Source: Kitasatospora sp. MAP5-34
GTDB lineage: Bacteria > Actinomycetota > Actinomycetes > Streptomycetales > Streptomycetaceae
Assembly (NCBI RefSeq): GCF_029894335.1
Contig: NZ_JARXZC010000036.1
Coordinates: 1 to 64,000, forward strand
Direction: 5' to 3'
DNA: 64,000 nt
Part shown: positions 46,093-54,835 of the stretch, piece after piece
How the letters are laid out: every line of letters starts with the position of its first letter
Position numbering within the stretch: position 1 is the first letter of the stretch
Position numbers and translations under genes: made by a program
The notes under the pieces: model-generated
The model's database searches: none
Told to the model about the DNA's origin: nothing
Seen by the model: the letters and a program-made list of their open reading frames with translations, nothing else

Positions 46093-46896
46093 TCAGCCCC
46101 AGGTCAGCTCGCCCTTGGCGACCTTGGTGCCGAGTTCGGCGGCGAGGACGAGGCCGGCGGCGGGGTAGTGCCGCTCCAGTTCCGACCGCGCTGTCGCGGC
46201 ATCGGGGGCCCGCCCGATCTCCGTCTCGAAGGTCCGCAGGTACTCCCGGGTGTAGCGGATGGCCGTGCCGTCCGTCGGCGCGCCGGGCGTCCGGTGCCCG
46301 GCCACCACGAAGGACGGGTCCAGCGCCTCCATGCCGTCCAACAGGTCGATCCAGGCGGCTCGTTGTGCGGGGGTGGGTGTGTCGGCGGTCCACACGTGCA
46401 GCCCCTGGAAGAGCAGTACGCCGCCGAGGATCGCCCGGTGCTGGTGCTCCCAGAGGTAGTGCCGGTCCGGCAGGTGGAAGTCGGCGCCGCGCAACTCCAG
46501 CCGGTGGCCCTCGAACTCGATCACGTCGCCCGGCAGTGGCTCCGGTACGACGAGGCGGGTGGGAAGTTCGTCGCCGAGGTGGGCCCAGCTCTGCCGTTTG
46601 ACCTCGTAGGTGTCCACGATGTGCTCGATGACCGCCGGTGTGGCGAGGACCCGGGCCCCGGGGAAGCTGTCCTTCACCACCTCCGCGCCGAAGTAGAAGT
46701 CCGGGTCGCCGTGACTGACGAAGACCGTGGTCAGCGTCCGGCCGGAGTCCCTGACCTCCTGCACCAGCCGTCGGCCGTCGGAGCGGGTGAAGCCCGCGTC
46801 GACCAGCAGTGCCTCGCGCGCGCCGGTGACCAGCACGGCGGATTTGTTGAGCGAGGTGTCCGGGAAGTCGACGATCTTGAAGTCCAGGGTCTTCAT
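46093..46896 (-). CDS. MBL-fold hydrolase with SHGDPDF motif
   Basis: A 267-residue metallo-beta-lactamase-fold protein. In place of HxHxDH it has VFVSHGDPDFYFGAEVV (His62, Asp64, Asp66, Phe67). ALLVDAGFTRSDGRRL, ARVLATPAVIEHIVDTYEVK, LHVWTADTPTPAQRAAWIDL and FVVAGHRTPGAP match a known subgroup that shares this altered site, so the change is a family trait rather than decay. The substrate is unknown. AAGGAG lies just before the ATG at 46896. Confidence 0.87.
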   Translation of the reverse strand: MKTLDFKIVDFPDTSLNKSAVLVTGAREALLVDAGFTRSDGRRLVQEVRDSGRTLTTVFVSHGDPDFYFGAEVVKDSFPGARVLATPAVIEHIVDTYEVKRQSWAHLGDELPTRLVVPEPLPGDVIEFEGHRLELRGADFHLPDRHYLWEHQHRAILGGVLLFQGLHVWTADTPTPAQRAAWIDLLDGMEALDPSFVVAGHRTPGAPTDGTAIRYTREYLRTFETEIGRAPDAATARSELERHYPAAGLVLAAELGTKVAKGELTWG

Positions 46897-47117
46897 GGCG
46901 GCTCCTTGCCGACTGGAGTACTCCGGTTTCAGCGTGGGCCGCCCGGCCCGTCGCTGCACCCGCTGCCGTTCCGACCCTGCGCCGAACGGCCCAGCCGCCC
47001 ATCGGCGGTGGTCGCGCGGACGGTCGCACGGACGGCCACGCGGATGGCCGACGGGATCGCCGAGCGGATGCGGATGGCCGAGCGGATGGCGGGCCGGTCG
47101 GCTGCGAGGATGGGGGC

Positions 47118-47969
47118 ATGGACGGTGCACGCTCACCCGAGCAGGCCCCCGGGCAGTCCGCGGCCGAGTACCCCGGGCAGCCCGCAGAGCTGTTTCCCGA
47201 GCAGCTCCCGGATCTCTTCCCCCAGCTGTTCGGCGAGCCGTCCCGTCAGCCGTCCCGTCAGCCGTCCCTCGGGCAGCCCCCCGGGCCGTCCCTCGGGCAG
47301 GCCCAGCGTCAGCGGGCGGAACCGGCGCCCGGCGTCGTGCTGCTGCCCGACTGGCTCAGCCCGGCCGAGCAGCGGGAGATGGTGGCGGCCTGCCGTGAGT
47401 GGGCCCGCCCGCCCGCCGGGATGCGGACGGTGCGGCTGCCCCGGGGCGGGGTGATGTCGGTGCGGATGGTCTGCCTCGGCTGGCACTGGTACCCGTACGG
47501 CTACGCGCGGACGGTGGTGGACGGCGACGGTGCCCCGGTCAAGCCGTTCCCGCCGGAGCTGGTCGAGCTGGCCCGGCGGGCTCTGGCGGACGCCTACGGG
47601 ACGACTGCGGGAGGTACGGGCGAACGGGAGATCGTCGGCGCGGCCGGGTACGCACCGGACGTCGCGGTGATCAACCACTACCCCCACGGCGCCAAGATGG
47701 GCCTGCACCGCGATCGCGAGGAGCGGGTCGACGCGCCCGTGGTCTCGCTCTCGCTCGGCGACACCTGCGTCTTCCGGCTCGGCAACACGGAGACCCGCAC
47801 CCGTCCCTGGACCGATCTGGAACTGCGCAGCGGTGACCTGCTGGTCTTCGGTGGCCCGGCCAGGTTCGCCTACCACGGCGTGGTGCGGACCCTGCCCGGG
47901 ACGGCCGATCCGGGCCTCGGGCTGGTAGGGCGGCTCAACCTCACGCTGCGGCAGTCGGGCCTGGGGTGA
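47118..47969 (+). CDS. AlkB-type 2-oxoglutarate/Fe(II) dioxygenase
   Basis: A 283-residue protein. Residues about 70-280 form the AlkB fold: PGVVLLPDWLSPAEQREMVA, MVCLGWHWYPYGYART, YAPDVAVINHYPHGAKMGLH, the HxD iron pair in LHRDREE, FRLGNTETRTRPW, the distal His in FAYHGVVRTLPG and the 2-oxoglutarate Arg in VGRLNLTLRQSG. Such enzymes remove alkyl groups from DNA or RNA bases. The first 65 residues are an unusual Pro/Gln-rich extension with repeats of PSRQ and PGQ. Confidence 0.9.
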   Translation: MDGARSPEQAPGQSAAEYPGQPAELFPEQLPDLFPQLFGEPSRQPSRQPSLGQPPGPSLGQAQRQRAEPAPGVVLLPDWLSPAEQREMVAACREWARPPAGMRTVRLPRGGVMSVRMVCLGWHWYPYGYARTVVDGDGAPVKPFPPELVELARRALADAYGTTAGGTGEREIVGAAGYAPDVAVINHYPHGAKMGLHRDREERVDAPVVSLSLGDTCVFRLGNTETRTRPWTDLELRSGDLLVFGGPARFAYHGVVRTLPGTADPGLGLVGRLNLTLRQSGLG

Positions 47970-48143
47970 GTGCGGGGCGATACGCAGCACTCCACGGCTC
48001 CGGGAAGCTTCGGGGGAGCTTCGGGGAGCGGGAATTCAGGTACGAGCAGCAGACTTCTGATAGACGATGGCGGAGGTGCCGGGCGTGGACGCCCCGTGCG
48101 GTCCGCCGGGTCGGCCAAGATCGGCCAGGAGAGGGAGCGCACC

Positions 48144-49007
48144 ATGGGTACACCCGTCGACCAGCTTGTCGATCTGCTCGATCTGGAGGAGATCGAGCTC
48201 AACATCTTCCGGGGCCGCAGCCCTGAGGAGTCGCTGCAGCGCACGTTCGGCGGCCAGGTGGCGGGGCAGGCACTGGTGGCCGCAGGGCGCACGGTCGACC
48301 CCGGGCGCCCGGTGCACTCGCTGCACGCCTACTTCCTGCGCCCCGGCGTACCGGGAGTGCCGATCGTCTACCAGGTCGACCGGATCCGCGACGGGCGCAC
48401 CTTCACGACCCGCCGGGTCCTCGGCATCCAGCAGGGCCGCAGCATCTTCGCGCTCACCGCCGACTTCCACCTGCCGGAGCAGGGCGGCATCGAGCATCAG
48501 GACCCGATGCCCGACGTACCCGCGCCGGAGGATCTGCCCAGCGCGCTGGAGGAGGTCGGCGCCAGGTTGGGTGAGCTGCCGCCGTTCATCAGCCGCCGGC
48601 AGCCCTTCGACATCCGGTACGTGGACCGACTCCGTTGGACGAAGGAGGAGTTGGTCGGAGTCGAGCCGCGAAGCGGCGTCTGGCTCCGCACCAACGGCGC
48701 ACTCCCCGACGAGCCGCTGATCCACGTGTGTGCCCTCACCTACGCCAGCGACATGACGCTGCTCGACTCGGTCCGCGCACCCGTCGAACCACTGTGGGGC
48801 GAGCGGAACTTCGACATGGCCTCGCTCGACCACGCGATGTGGTTCCACCGCCCGTTCCGGGCTGACGACTGGCTGCTCTACCAGCAGGAGTCACCCGTCG
48901 CGCACGGAGCGCGCGGCCTGGCGCGGGGCCAGATCTACGACCGGAGCGGCCAGCTGGTCGTCTCCGTCATGCAGGAGGGCCTGTTCCGCCCGCTCTCCGA
49001 CCGGTGA
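48144..49007 (+). CDS. tesB: Acyl-CoA thioesterase II
   Basis: A 287-residue double hot-dog thioesterase that releases fatty acids from acyl-CoA. LDLEEIELNIFRGRSPEESL then QRTFGGQVAGQALVAAGRTV begins the first hot dog; LHAYFLRPGVPGVPIVYQVD and TTRRVLGIQQGRSIFALTAD follow. The second hot dog has TYASDMTLLDS, SLDHAMWFHRPFRADDWLLY (catalytic Asp) and QIYDRSGQLVVSVMQEGLFR (catalytic Gln region). GGGAG lies six bases before the ATG at 48144. The length and motifs are standard. Confidence 0.93.
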   Translation: MGTPVDQLVDLLDLEEIELNIFRGRSPEESLQRTFGGQVAGQALVAAGRTVDPGRPVHSLHAYFLRPGVPGVPIVYQVDRIRDGRTFTTRRVLGIQQGRSIFALTADFHLPEQGGIEHQDPMPDVPAPEDLPSALEEVGARLGELPPFISRRQPFDIRYVDRLRWTKEELVGVEPRSGVWLRTNGALPDEPLIHVCALTYASDMTLLDSVRAPVEPLWGERNFDMASLDHAMWFHRPFRADDWLLYQQESPVAHGARGLARGQIYDRSGQLVVSVMQEGLFRPLSDR

Positions 49008-49128
49008 CACTCTCCTACCGGTGACACGCTCCTACCGGTGACCGGCGACGGTATAGCGGGGGAGAAGCAGGTGCTCTCGCGGTAACGCGAGTAGTGGCGG
49101 TGCTGCTGGTGGTGGTGGCGGCGGGGGT

Positions 49129-49156
49129 TCGGGGGCCCCGGGGCGGGGGCCCCCGA
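49129..49156. terminator. Hairpin before the MFS gene
   Basis: TCGGGGGCCCC (49129-49139) and GGGGCCCCCGA (49146-49156) form a perfect 11-bp stem with loop GGGGCG. It is probably the tesB terminator, although it could also sit in the leader of the MFS gene. Confidence 0.55.
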
Positions 49157-49180
49157 GTGCCTGGACGAGCATGGACCAAC

Positions 49181-50635
49181 ATGTCGACCAATCAACCTTC
49201 CCCACCGTCCGATGCGAGCGCCGACAAGGCGGCCGGCCCTGACAGTTCGATCGGCTCCGGCGGGTCCGGGCCCGGACCTGGGTCCGGGCGTGGGTCCGGG
49301 CGTGGTCCCGGCCCAGTGCCCGGGCGGCTGCGGCGGGTGGCCAAGGGGGCGTTCGCCGACCTCAGTCCGCTGCGGGAGATCCCGGACTACCGGCGGGTGT
49401 GGTTCGGGCAGTCCGTCTCGTCCATCGGTCAGCAGATGACGGCGGTGGCGGTGTCCGTACAGGTCTACGACCTGACGCGATCCAGTTTCGCGACCGGTCT
49501 GGTCGGCCTCTTCTCGCTGCTGCCGCTGATCGCCTTCGGCCTGTACGGCGGCGTGATCGCCGACCGGGTGGACCGTCGGCTGCTCGGGCTCACCGGCTCG
49601 GCCGGGCTCGCCGCCGTCTCGGTGGTGCTGGCCGTGCAGGCACTGCTGGGCTTCGGGTCCGTGGCGTTGCTGTACGGGGCTGTGGCTGTCCAAGCCGCGT
49701 TCTTCGCGCTGAGCTCGCCGGCCCGGTCGTCCATGATCCCCAGGTTGGTGCCGAGCCGTCAGCTGCCGGCCGCGAACGCCCTCAACACGGTCAGCATGAA
49801 CCTCGGCATGACCGTGGGCCCGATGCTCGGTGGTGTTCTGATCGGGGCTTACGGGGCCCAGGCCGCGTACCTGGTCGACACCGTGGCGTTCGGCGCCACG
49901 CTGTACGCGATGTGGCGCCTGCCCGCGATGCGGCCCGGGGGAGCGGTGACCGGCGCTACGGGTGCTGTAGGCAATGCCGTCACGGCCGGTACCGCCCGTA
50001 CGGCCGGCACGGGTGGCGCGCGGCGGGCCTCGGTGCTGGACGGGTTGCGCTTCCTCCGCGAACGGCCCAATCTGCGGACCAGCTTCCTGGCCGACCTCGC
50101 CGCGATGATTTTCGGGCTGCCGCGCGCGCTCTTCCCGGCGATCGCCGTCGGGTTCTACGGCGGCGGGCCCGGCACGGTCGGACTGCTGGTCGCAGCGCCG
50201 GCCGTCGGCGCGCTCACCGGGGCGCTGTTCTCCGGTTGGGTGTCCCGGGTGCATCGCCACGGCATCGCCATCCTCGTCGCCGTGAGCGTGTGGGGGCTCT
50301 CGATCGCCGCCTTCGGCCTGGTGCGCGAGCTGTGGTTGGGCCTGCTGTTCCTGGCGGTGGCCGGCTGCGCGGACACCATCAGCATGATCTTCCGGAACAC
50401 CATGATGCAGGTCGCGGCACCCGACGAGATGCGCGGCCGCCTGCAGGGCATCTTCACCGTGGTGGTCGCCGGCGGCCCCCGCCTGGGCGACTTCGAGTCC
50501 GGCTCCGTCGCAGCCCTTACCTCCCCCGCCGTCTCAGCGGTCACCGGCGGCCTCGCCTGCATCGCCGCCGTACTCCTCCTCGCCGCCCGCCGCCCCGCCT
50601 TCCTCCGCTACGACGCTCGCCACCCCGCTCCCTGA
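49181..50635 (+). CDS. MFS transporter, EntS-like exporter
   Basis: A 484-residue major facilitator. About 60 disordered Gly/Pro/Ser residues precede the first membrane helix. The core has LSPLREIPDYRRVWFGQSVS, QMTAVAVSVQVYDLTRSSFA, FGLYGGVIADRVDRRLLGL (the loop 2-3 motif A), SSPARSSMIPRLVPSRQLPA and ANALNTVSMNLGMTVGPML. The second half has DTISMIFRNTMMQVAAPDEM and RGRLQGIFTVVVAGGPRLGD. This matches the enterobactin/multidrug exporter branch. The substrate is unknown. The ATG at 49181 is preferred over an in-frame upstream ATG at 49094 that would run through the hairpin. Confidence 0.88.
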   Translation: MSTNQPSPPSDASADKAAGPDSSIGSGGSGPGPGSGRGSGRGPGPVPGRLRRVAKGAFADLSPLREIPDYRRVWFGQSVSSIGQQMTAVAVSVQVYDLTRSSFATGLVGLFSLLPLIAFGLYGGVIADRVDRRLLGLTGSAGLAAVSVVLAVQALLGFGSVALLYGAVAVQAAFFALSSPARSSMIPRLVPSRQLPAANALNTVSMNLGMTVGPMLGGVLIGAYGAQAAYLVDTVAFGATLYAMWRLPAMRPGGAVTGATGAVGNAVTAGTARTAGTGGARRASVLDGLRFLRERPNLRTSFLADLAAMIFGLPRALFPAIAVGFYGGGPGTVGLLVAAPAVGALTGALFSGWVSRVHRHGIAILVAVSVWGLSIAAFGLVRELWLGLLFLAVAGCADTISMIFRNTMMQVAAPDEMRGRLQGIFTVVVAGGPRLGDFESGSVAALTSPAVSAVTGGLACIAAVLLLAARRPAFLRYDARHPAP

Positions 50636-50787
50636 CCTGCGACACCACCCGACCGACCCCACCGGAAACCTGGCAGCGAGCACCCCCCGCCGTGCTGTAT
50701 TGTTTTCCACGTCGCCAGAAGATCGGGCGGCGGGTCAAGAAACCGAAGATCAGCAGCCCCAGGCTCTGACCGGAGGTCACGAGACCA

Positions 50788-50864
<77 letters not shown>

Positions 50865-50895
50865 CGGACTGATGTCCAAAGTCGCAGCTCAGAGG

Positions 50896-50919
50896 CCGTA
50901 CTCTACTTTCAGAGTACGG
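50896..50919 (+). terminator. Rho-independent terminator after tRNA-Pro
   Basis: CCGTACTCT (50896-50904) pairs with AGAGTACGG (50911-50919), with a 6-base loop and a following TCTTTTG U-tract, 35 bases after the tRNA. Confidence 0.85.
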
Positions 50920-50944
50920 TCTTTTGGCGTTCATGGGGGCAACT

Positions 50945-51011
50945 TCTGGGAGCGCAGGGCTGGGAGTGTTGGGAGTAAATGGGAGCGATTTGCTCCCAGT
51001 CTGCTCCCAGA
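50945..51011. repeat. TGGGAG/CTCCCA iterons
   Basis: TGGGAG occurs four times on the plus strand and CTCCCA twice on the other strand within 67 bases, including a perfect inverted pair TGGGAGC-GATTT-GCTCCCA (50980-50998). More copies follow near 51150-51210. Clustered short repeats beside a tRNA 3' end resemble integrase or excisionase arm sites. Confidence 0.6.
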
Positions 51012-51424
51012 GGTCAATGCGGCGGCGGGCATTGTCACCCGATGCGGTCGAGTTCGCAGAGATCTTTTCTGTGGCGGCGGGGCGTGTCGTGTCCGCCGGG
51101 GGCGCACGGGCTGGCGTGCGCAACTGGTCGGGGTCACTGACCTGCTGCTCCCAGGTTTCTCTGACTGGGAGCGGCGTTACCTGTCAACGGTTTTGGGCCC
51201 TCGGGGCTGGGAGTGCCCTTGCCTGGCTTCGTTCACTTCTAGGGACAGCGTTTGTCCGCGAGTTCGGACAGCGGTTAGTGATCACTCGACGAGTGGATGT
51301 TCACGAGTTTTGACAGCAGCGTCGCGGTGGCGGGCCGTGGCATAGGCTCGATTCTTGATCGTCTCGGCAGGTCGTGGCGTGGGATTCTGTGCGGGCAGCC
51401 TTGGACTGTTCGATGGGGGAACGC

Positions 51425-51964
51425 ATGAGCTATGACCTGGAGTGGGTGGAGTTGCCCGAAGCCGTGGCGGAGGCGCGGAGTCGATGGGAGTCGTGCACCG
51501 ATTCTGGTCTACCGTGTGATCACGTTCCGAGGTGCTCGGAGTCGTACTTCTCGCTCGCGGAGCCGTTTCAATTCCATCTGAACGTCGCGGGGATGGCGGT
51601 GTGCCGGGACGTGATGCGCCGTTCTGGTATGACCTATCGGGCAGAGCATCATCCCTTCCCCGCCTGGCCGTTCAAGGACGTCGAGGACTGGCGGTCAGCT
51701 GACCAGGCCCGGAGGGACGCGTATGTCGCCGCCGAGCGAGCCGCCTCGGCGCAGACCGTGCCTGGGCAGGTCGGGATCCCGGAGTTCAAGCTGCTGAGCA
51801 ACGGCCCGTGGTTGGTCGGTTCTCAGGAGATCGCGCAGGCTCTGGACCGGTATGAGGAGGCGCCGGTCAGCGTGCGTGCCGAGCCGGAGGCCGATGAGCT
51901 TTGGCGTGACTGGCTTGGGTGGCTGCGCGAGACGGTGGTCCGTGGAGGCTTCACGGTCAGCTGA
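51425..51964 (+). CDS. Hypothetical protein inside the IS21-type element
   Basis: A 179-residue protein beginning MSYDLEWVELPEAVAEARSR. It has two close cysteines in CTDSGLPCDHVPRCSESYF, then FHLNVAGMAVCRDVMRRSGM, a proline/aromatic stretch (HHPFPAWPFKDVEDW) and LWRDWLGWLRETVVRGGFTV at the end. It looks like a small cytosolic enzyme or immunity-type protein, but no family is recognised. GGGGGA precedes the ATG at 51425; an in-frame ATG lies at 51413. It lies between the left inverted repeat and istB in the opposite direction, so it may be cargo of the element. Confidence 0.72.
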   Translation: MSYDLEWVELPEAVAEARSRWESCTDSGLPCDHVPRCSESYFSLAEPFQFHLNVAGMAVCRDVMRRSGMTYRAEHHPFPAWPFKDVEDWRSADQARRDAYVAAERAASAQTVPGQVGIPEFKLLSNGPWLVGSQEIAQALDRYEEAPVSVRAEPEADELWRDWLGWLRETVVRGGFTVS

Positions 51965-52018
51965 GAATCGATCCCAGTGGTGCGGCCCGCTCTCGGGGAG
52001 GTGGCGGGCCGCGGCAGG

Positions 52019-52819
52019 TCAGCTGGCGGCGGCTTGTCCGGTGCGGGCACGGGTGGTGGCGAGCCTGTAGGAGTCGGTGCCGGTCTCGATGATGGTTCCG
52101 TTGAAGGTGAGGCGGTCGACGATGGCCGCGCAGAGGCGGGGGTCGGTGAAGGTCTTGGTCCAGCCGCCGAACGACTCGTTGGAGGCGATGGCGACGCTGT
52201 TCTTCTCCTCGCGCTCGGTCAGGACCTGGAAGAGCAGTTCGGCGCCGCGGCGGTCGAGTTCCATGTAGCCGAGCTCGTCGATGCAGAGAAGGTCGACGCG
52301 GCCGTAGCGGGCGATGGTCTTGTTCAGCTGCTTCTCGTCGGCGGCCTCCACCAGCTCGTTCACCAGCTTGGTGGCGAGCGTGTAGCGGACCCGGTAGCCC
52401 TGCATGGCGGCCTCGGTGCCAAGGGCGATGAGCATGTGGGACTTGCCAGTGCCGGAGTCGCCGATCAAGCAGAGCGGCTGGCTCTTCTTGATCCACTCGC
52501 AGCTGGCGAGGGTGTTGATCACGGCGGGGTCGATGTTGGGGTTGGCGTCGAAGTCGAAGGTCCGCAGCGACTTGTCCCGGGGGAACCCGGCGGCCTTGAT
52601 CCGCCGCTCCGAGCGGCGGCGGGCCCGGTCATCGCACTCGGCCATCAGCAGCTCGGCGAGGAAGCCGCGGTAGGTCATCTGATCCTTGACCGCCCGGTCG
52701 GCGATGTCGGCGAACTCGTTGCGGATCGACGGCAGCCGCAGCAGTCGGCAGGCGGTGTCGATGGCCGTGGTCGCGGCCTGCTCGGTCAGGTTCCGCTGAC
52801 GGGGCAGCATGGCGGTCAT
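52019..52819 (-). CDS. istB: IS21-family ATP-binding protein IstB
   Basis: A 266-residue AAA+ helper of IS21 transposition. Walker A is LIGDSGTGKSHMLIALG, Walker B is VDLLCIDELGYMELDRRG, and ELLFQVLTEREEKNSVAIAS with NESFGGWTKTFTDPRLCAAI follows, as in all IstB/DnaC-like helpers. It regulates target choice by the IstA transposase. Its ATG overlaps the istA stop (ATGA), the standard IS21 layout. The protein looks intact. Confidence 0.94.
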   Translation of the reverse strand: MTAMLPRQRNLTEQAATTAIDTACRLLRLPSIRNEFADIADRAVKDQMTYRGFLAELLMAECDDRARRRSERRIKAAGFPRDKSLRTFDFDANPNIDPAVINTLASCEWIKKSQPLCLIGDSGTGKSHMLIALGTEAAMQGYRVRYTLATKLVNELVEAADEKQLNKTIARYGRVDLLCIDELGYMELDRRGAELLFQVLTEREEKNSVAIASNESFGGWTKTFTDPRLCAAIVDRLTFNGTIIETGTDSYRLATTRARTGQAAAS

Positions 52820-54465
52820 GGCACTTCTCCCTCTCGCAGGTCACCGCCGCCGGCGCGGCGGTGTCGGAGCAACTGGTCGTAGTGGGTCACCGAGGGCAGC
52901 GGCCTGGTGTCCGGCGGAAGATGGTTGAGCTTCCACTCGTGCAGAAACGTCACCGTCCCCGATCCCGATCCGGCACCCGGCCGCGGCGCCGGGACGTCGA
53001 CGGCGGGCTCGTCCTCGGTCTGGGCGGCCTTGCGGGCCTCCAGGGCGACCGCGTCCGCGGTCAGTGCCCCGGCCCGCAGGGCGGTGGCCAGGCCCGCGAC
53101 GATGTGCTCGTGCGGGAGGTGACGACCCAGCAGCAGCACCTCGATCAGCGCCCGGGTGCCCTCGGCGTCGCCGTGTGCCCTGACCGCCGCGGCCCACCAG
53201 GCGTCGTGGACCGGGGTGAACTTCCCGGCGGAGCGGGCTTGGTCGAGCGCGGTTGCACCGGGAAAGGCGCCCGGCTTGCGGACCAAGGCCTCCAGATAGT
53301 GATCCAGCTCCAGTCGGCAGCCGCCCTTGGCGATCAGCCGCTAGTGCCGGGCCACCTCCACGTTCCTGTCGTAGACCACCAGGTGGGAGGCGTGCAGCAG
53401 CACCCTGACCCGCTTGCCGATCAGCCTCACCGGCACCGAGTAGCGGTTGGTGCGGACTGCGATCTGGCTGTAGCGATCGACCCGCGGGGTGAACACCCGG
53501 CCCGTCTCGAACGGGTCCTGCGGCAGCGGCAGCAGGCGCGGGCGCTCGTCCTCGAAGTACTCGTCGATCGTCCGGGCCCTGGAGCCGATCCGGCGCCGCC
53601 CGTCGTGCCGGTCCCACTGCTCGACCAGCTCGTTCAGCTCCGCCAGCGACTCGACCTCCGGCACAGGCGCGAAGTGGTTGCGCCGGAAGTAGCCGATCTG
53701 CCCCTCGACGCCACCCTTCTCGTGAGCGCCCTCGATGCCGGGCCGGCAGTAGAAGCTCTCGATCCCGAAGTGCGACCTGAAGGCGATCCACCGGTCAGCC
53801 TCCACCCGCGCTCGGCTCAGCCCAAGCACCCGGGCAACGGCGGCCTTCAGATTGTCGTAGCGGACCTTGCTCCGCGGGACCCCGCCCAACGTCCGCAGCG
53901 CATGGACGTGGCCCTCGAAGAACGCCTCCTGCCCGCAGGACGCGAAGACGCGGTGAACGGCCTTGCCCGAGTACGACAAGCGGAAGGAGAACAGGTAGCA
54001 GGTCACCAGCTCGCCGGCGAGCCGCACGCTCACGTCGCCGAAGTCGACCTCAGCCTCCATCCCGGGCTGGTGCGTCTGCGGGACGAACGCCTCGATCGGG
54101 GCCTTGCCGGACGCCACCAGGATCTGTGGCTTGCGGTCAGCGACGTAGCGCCGGACCTGCTGGTACGAGACCTCGGCGCTGTGCTCGGCGACCAGGCGGT
54201 GGAAGATCCGGGTGACCGTGTGCCGCTGCTTGCGCGGCGCGTCCAGGTCCGCCCGCAGGATCCCGTCGATCACCGCCTTGTAAGGGTCCAGCCCGGTCGG
54301 CCGCGGCGGGAGCTTCTTCCGCGGCTCCGGCCAGACCGAGTCGACGGCCTTCCTGATCGTCCGCCACGACACGTTGTACTTGCGCTCGATTTCCCGCAGC
54401 TTCATGCCGTCGCGGTGGTCGCGCCGGATCGCGGCGTACAGCTCGACCTTCGACATCTGCGGCAT
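52816..54465 (-). pseudogene. istA: IS21-family transposase IstA with in-frame amber codon
   Basis: An N-terminal HTH (LREIERKYNVSWRTIRKAV), a DDE core (MEAEVDFGDVSVRLAGE, VRYDNLKAAVARVLG, EGAHEKGGVEGQIGYFRRNH) and the downstream YSVPVRLIGKRVRVLLHASH are present. After VEVARH the frame has TAG at 53341-53343. It then continues in the same frame with RLIAKGGCRLELDHYLEALV and the family C-terminus to 52816. A single G-to-T change of a GAG codon explains it. The catalytic core is upstream of the stop, so a 374-residue product may still be made. Confidence 0.88.
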
Positions 54466-54835
54466 GACCAGGGCCTTTCACCAGGAGCACCCCGATGCTG
54501 CCCTGGCAAGTACCCCAGTGACGTTGAAACTCGTGAACATCACCCGTCCGTGGTTCGGGGTGCCTCCCAAACTCGTGAACAACTGACGTCACGACTCGTG
54601 ATTAAAGCCACTTGCCCGGGGGCCATTTGCAGGGGGTCAAGGGCGAGAAGCCCGTTTCAGCGATGTTGGTCGGTGTGTCGCTGCTGCCTGACGCGCTGCC
54701 GACGGCTGGGTGGGAGCAGCTGTACAGCGGGCAGGGGTGTGTTATGGCCTCGAACCGTGCTTCGGCTCTAACGGCTGATGGTCCGTCACCATGGTGGCAG
54801 TAGTCCCCGTGAGTGGAGAGCGGAGGGTCGGTGTC
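54466..54835. other. 370-base gap at the right end of the IS
   Basis: It holds two copies of the IS end repeat (54527-54539 and 54569-54581). Beyond the IS, GGGGGTCAAGGG at 54632-54643 repeats 12 bases of the anticodon arm of the tRNA-Pro at 50.8 kb. No gene is seen. Confidence 0.5.

Larger units (their letters stand above)
51298..54581. mobile_element. IS21-family element with possible passenger gene
   Basis: The 13-base sequence TGTTCACGAGTTT at 51298-51310 faces its exact inverse AAACTCGTGAACA at 54569-54581; a second inverse copy is at 54527-54539. Repeated sites at the ends are typical of IS21 elements. Inside are istA and istB on the minus strand with the usual ATGA overlap, and a 179-residue gene on the plus strand. 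The 3.3-kb span is longer than ordinary IS21 elements because of that gene. The exact tips and target duplication are not resolved. Confidence 0.6.

Noticed and set aside
46750..46910. Degenerate, dead metallo-hydrolase because HxHxDH is replaced
   Set aside because: The SHGDPD-YFG pattern is shared by an intact subgroup, so it is a family feature.
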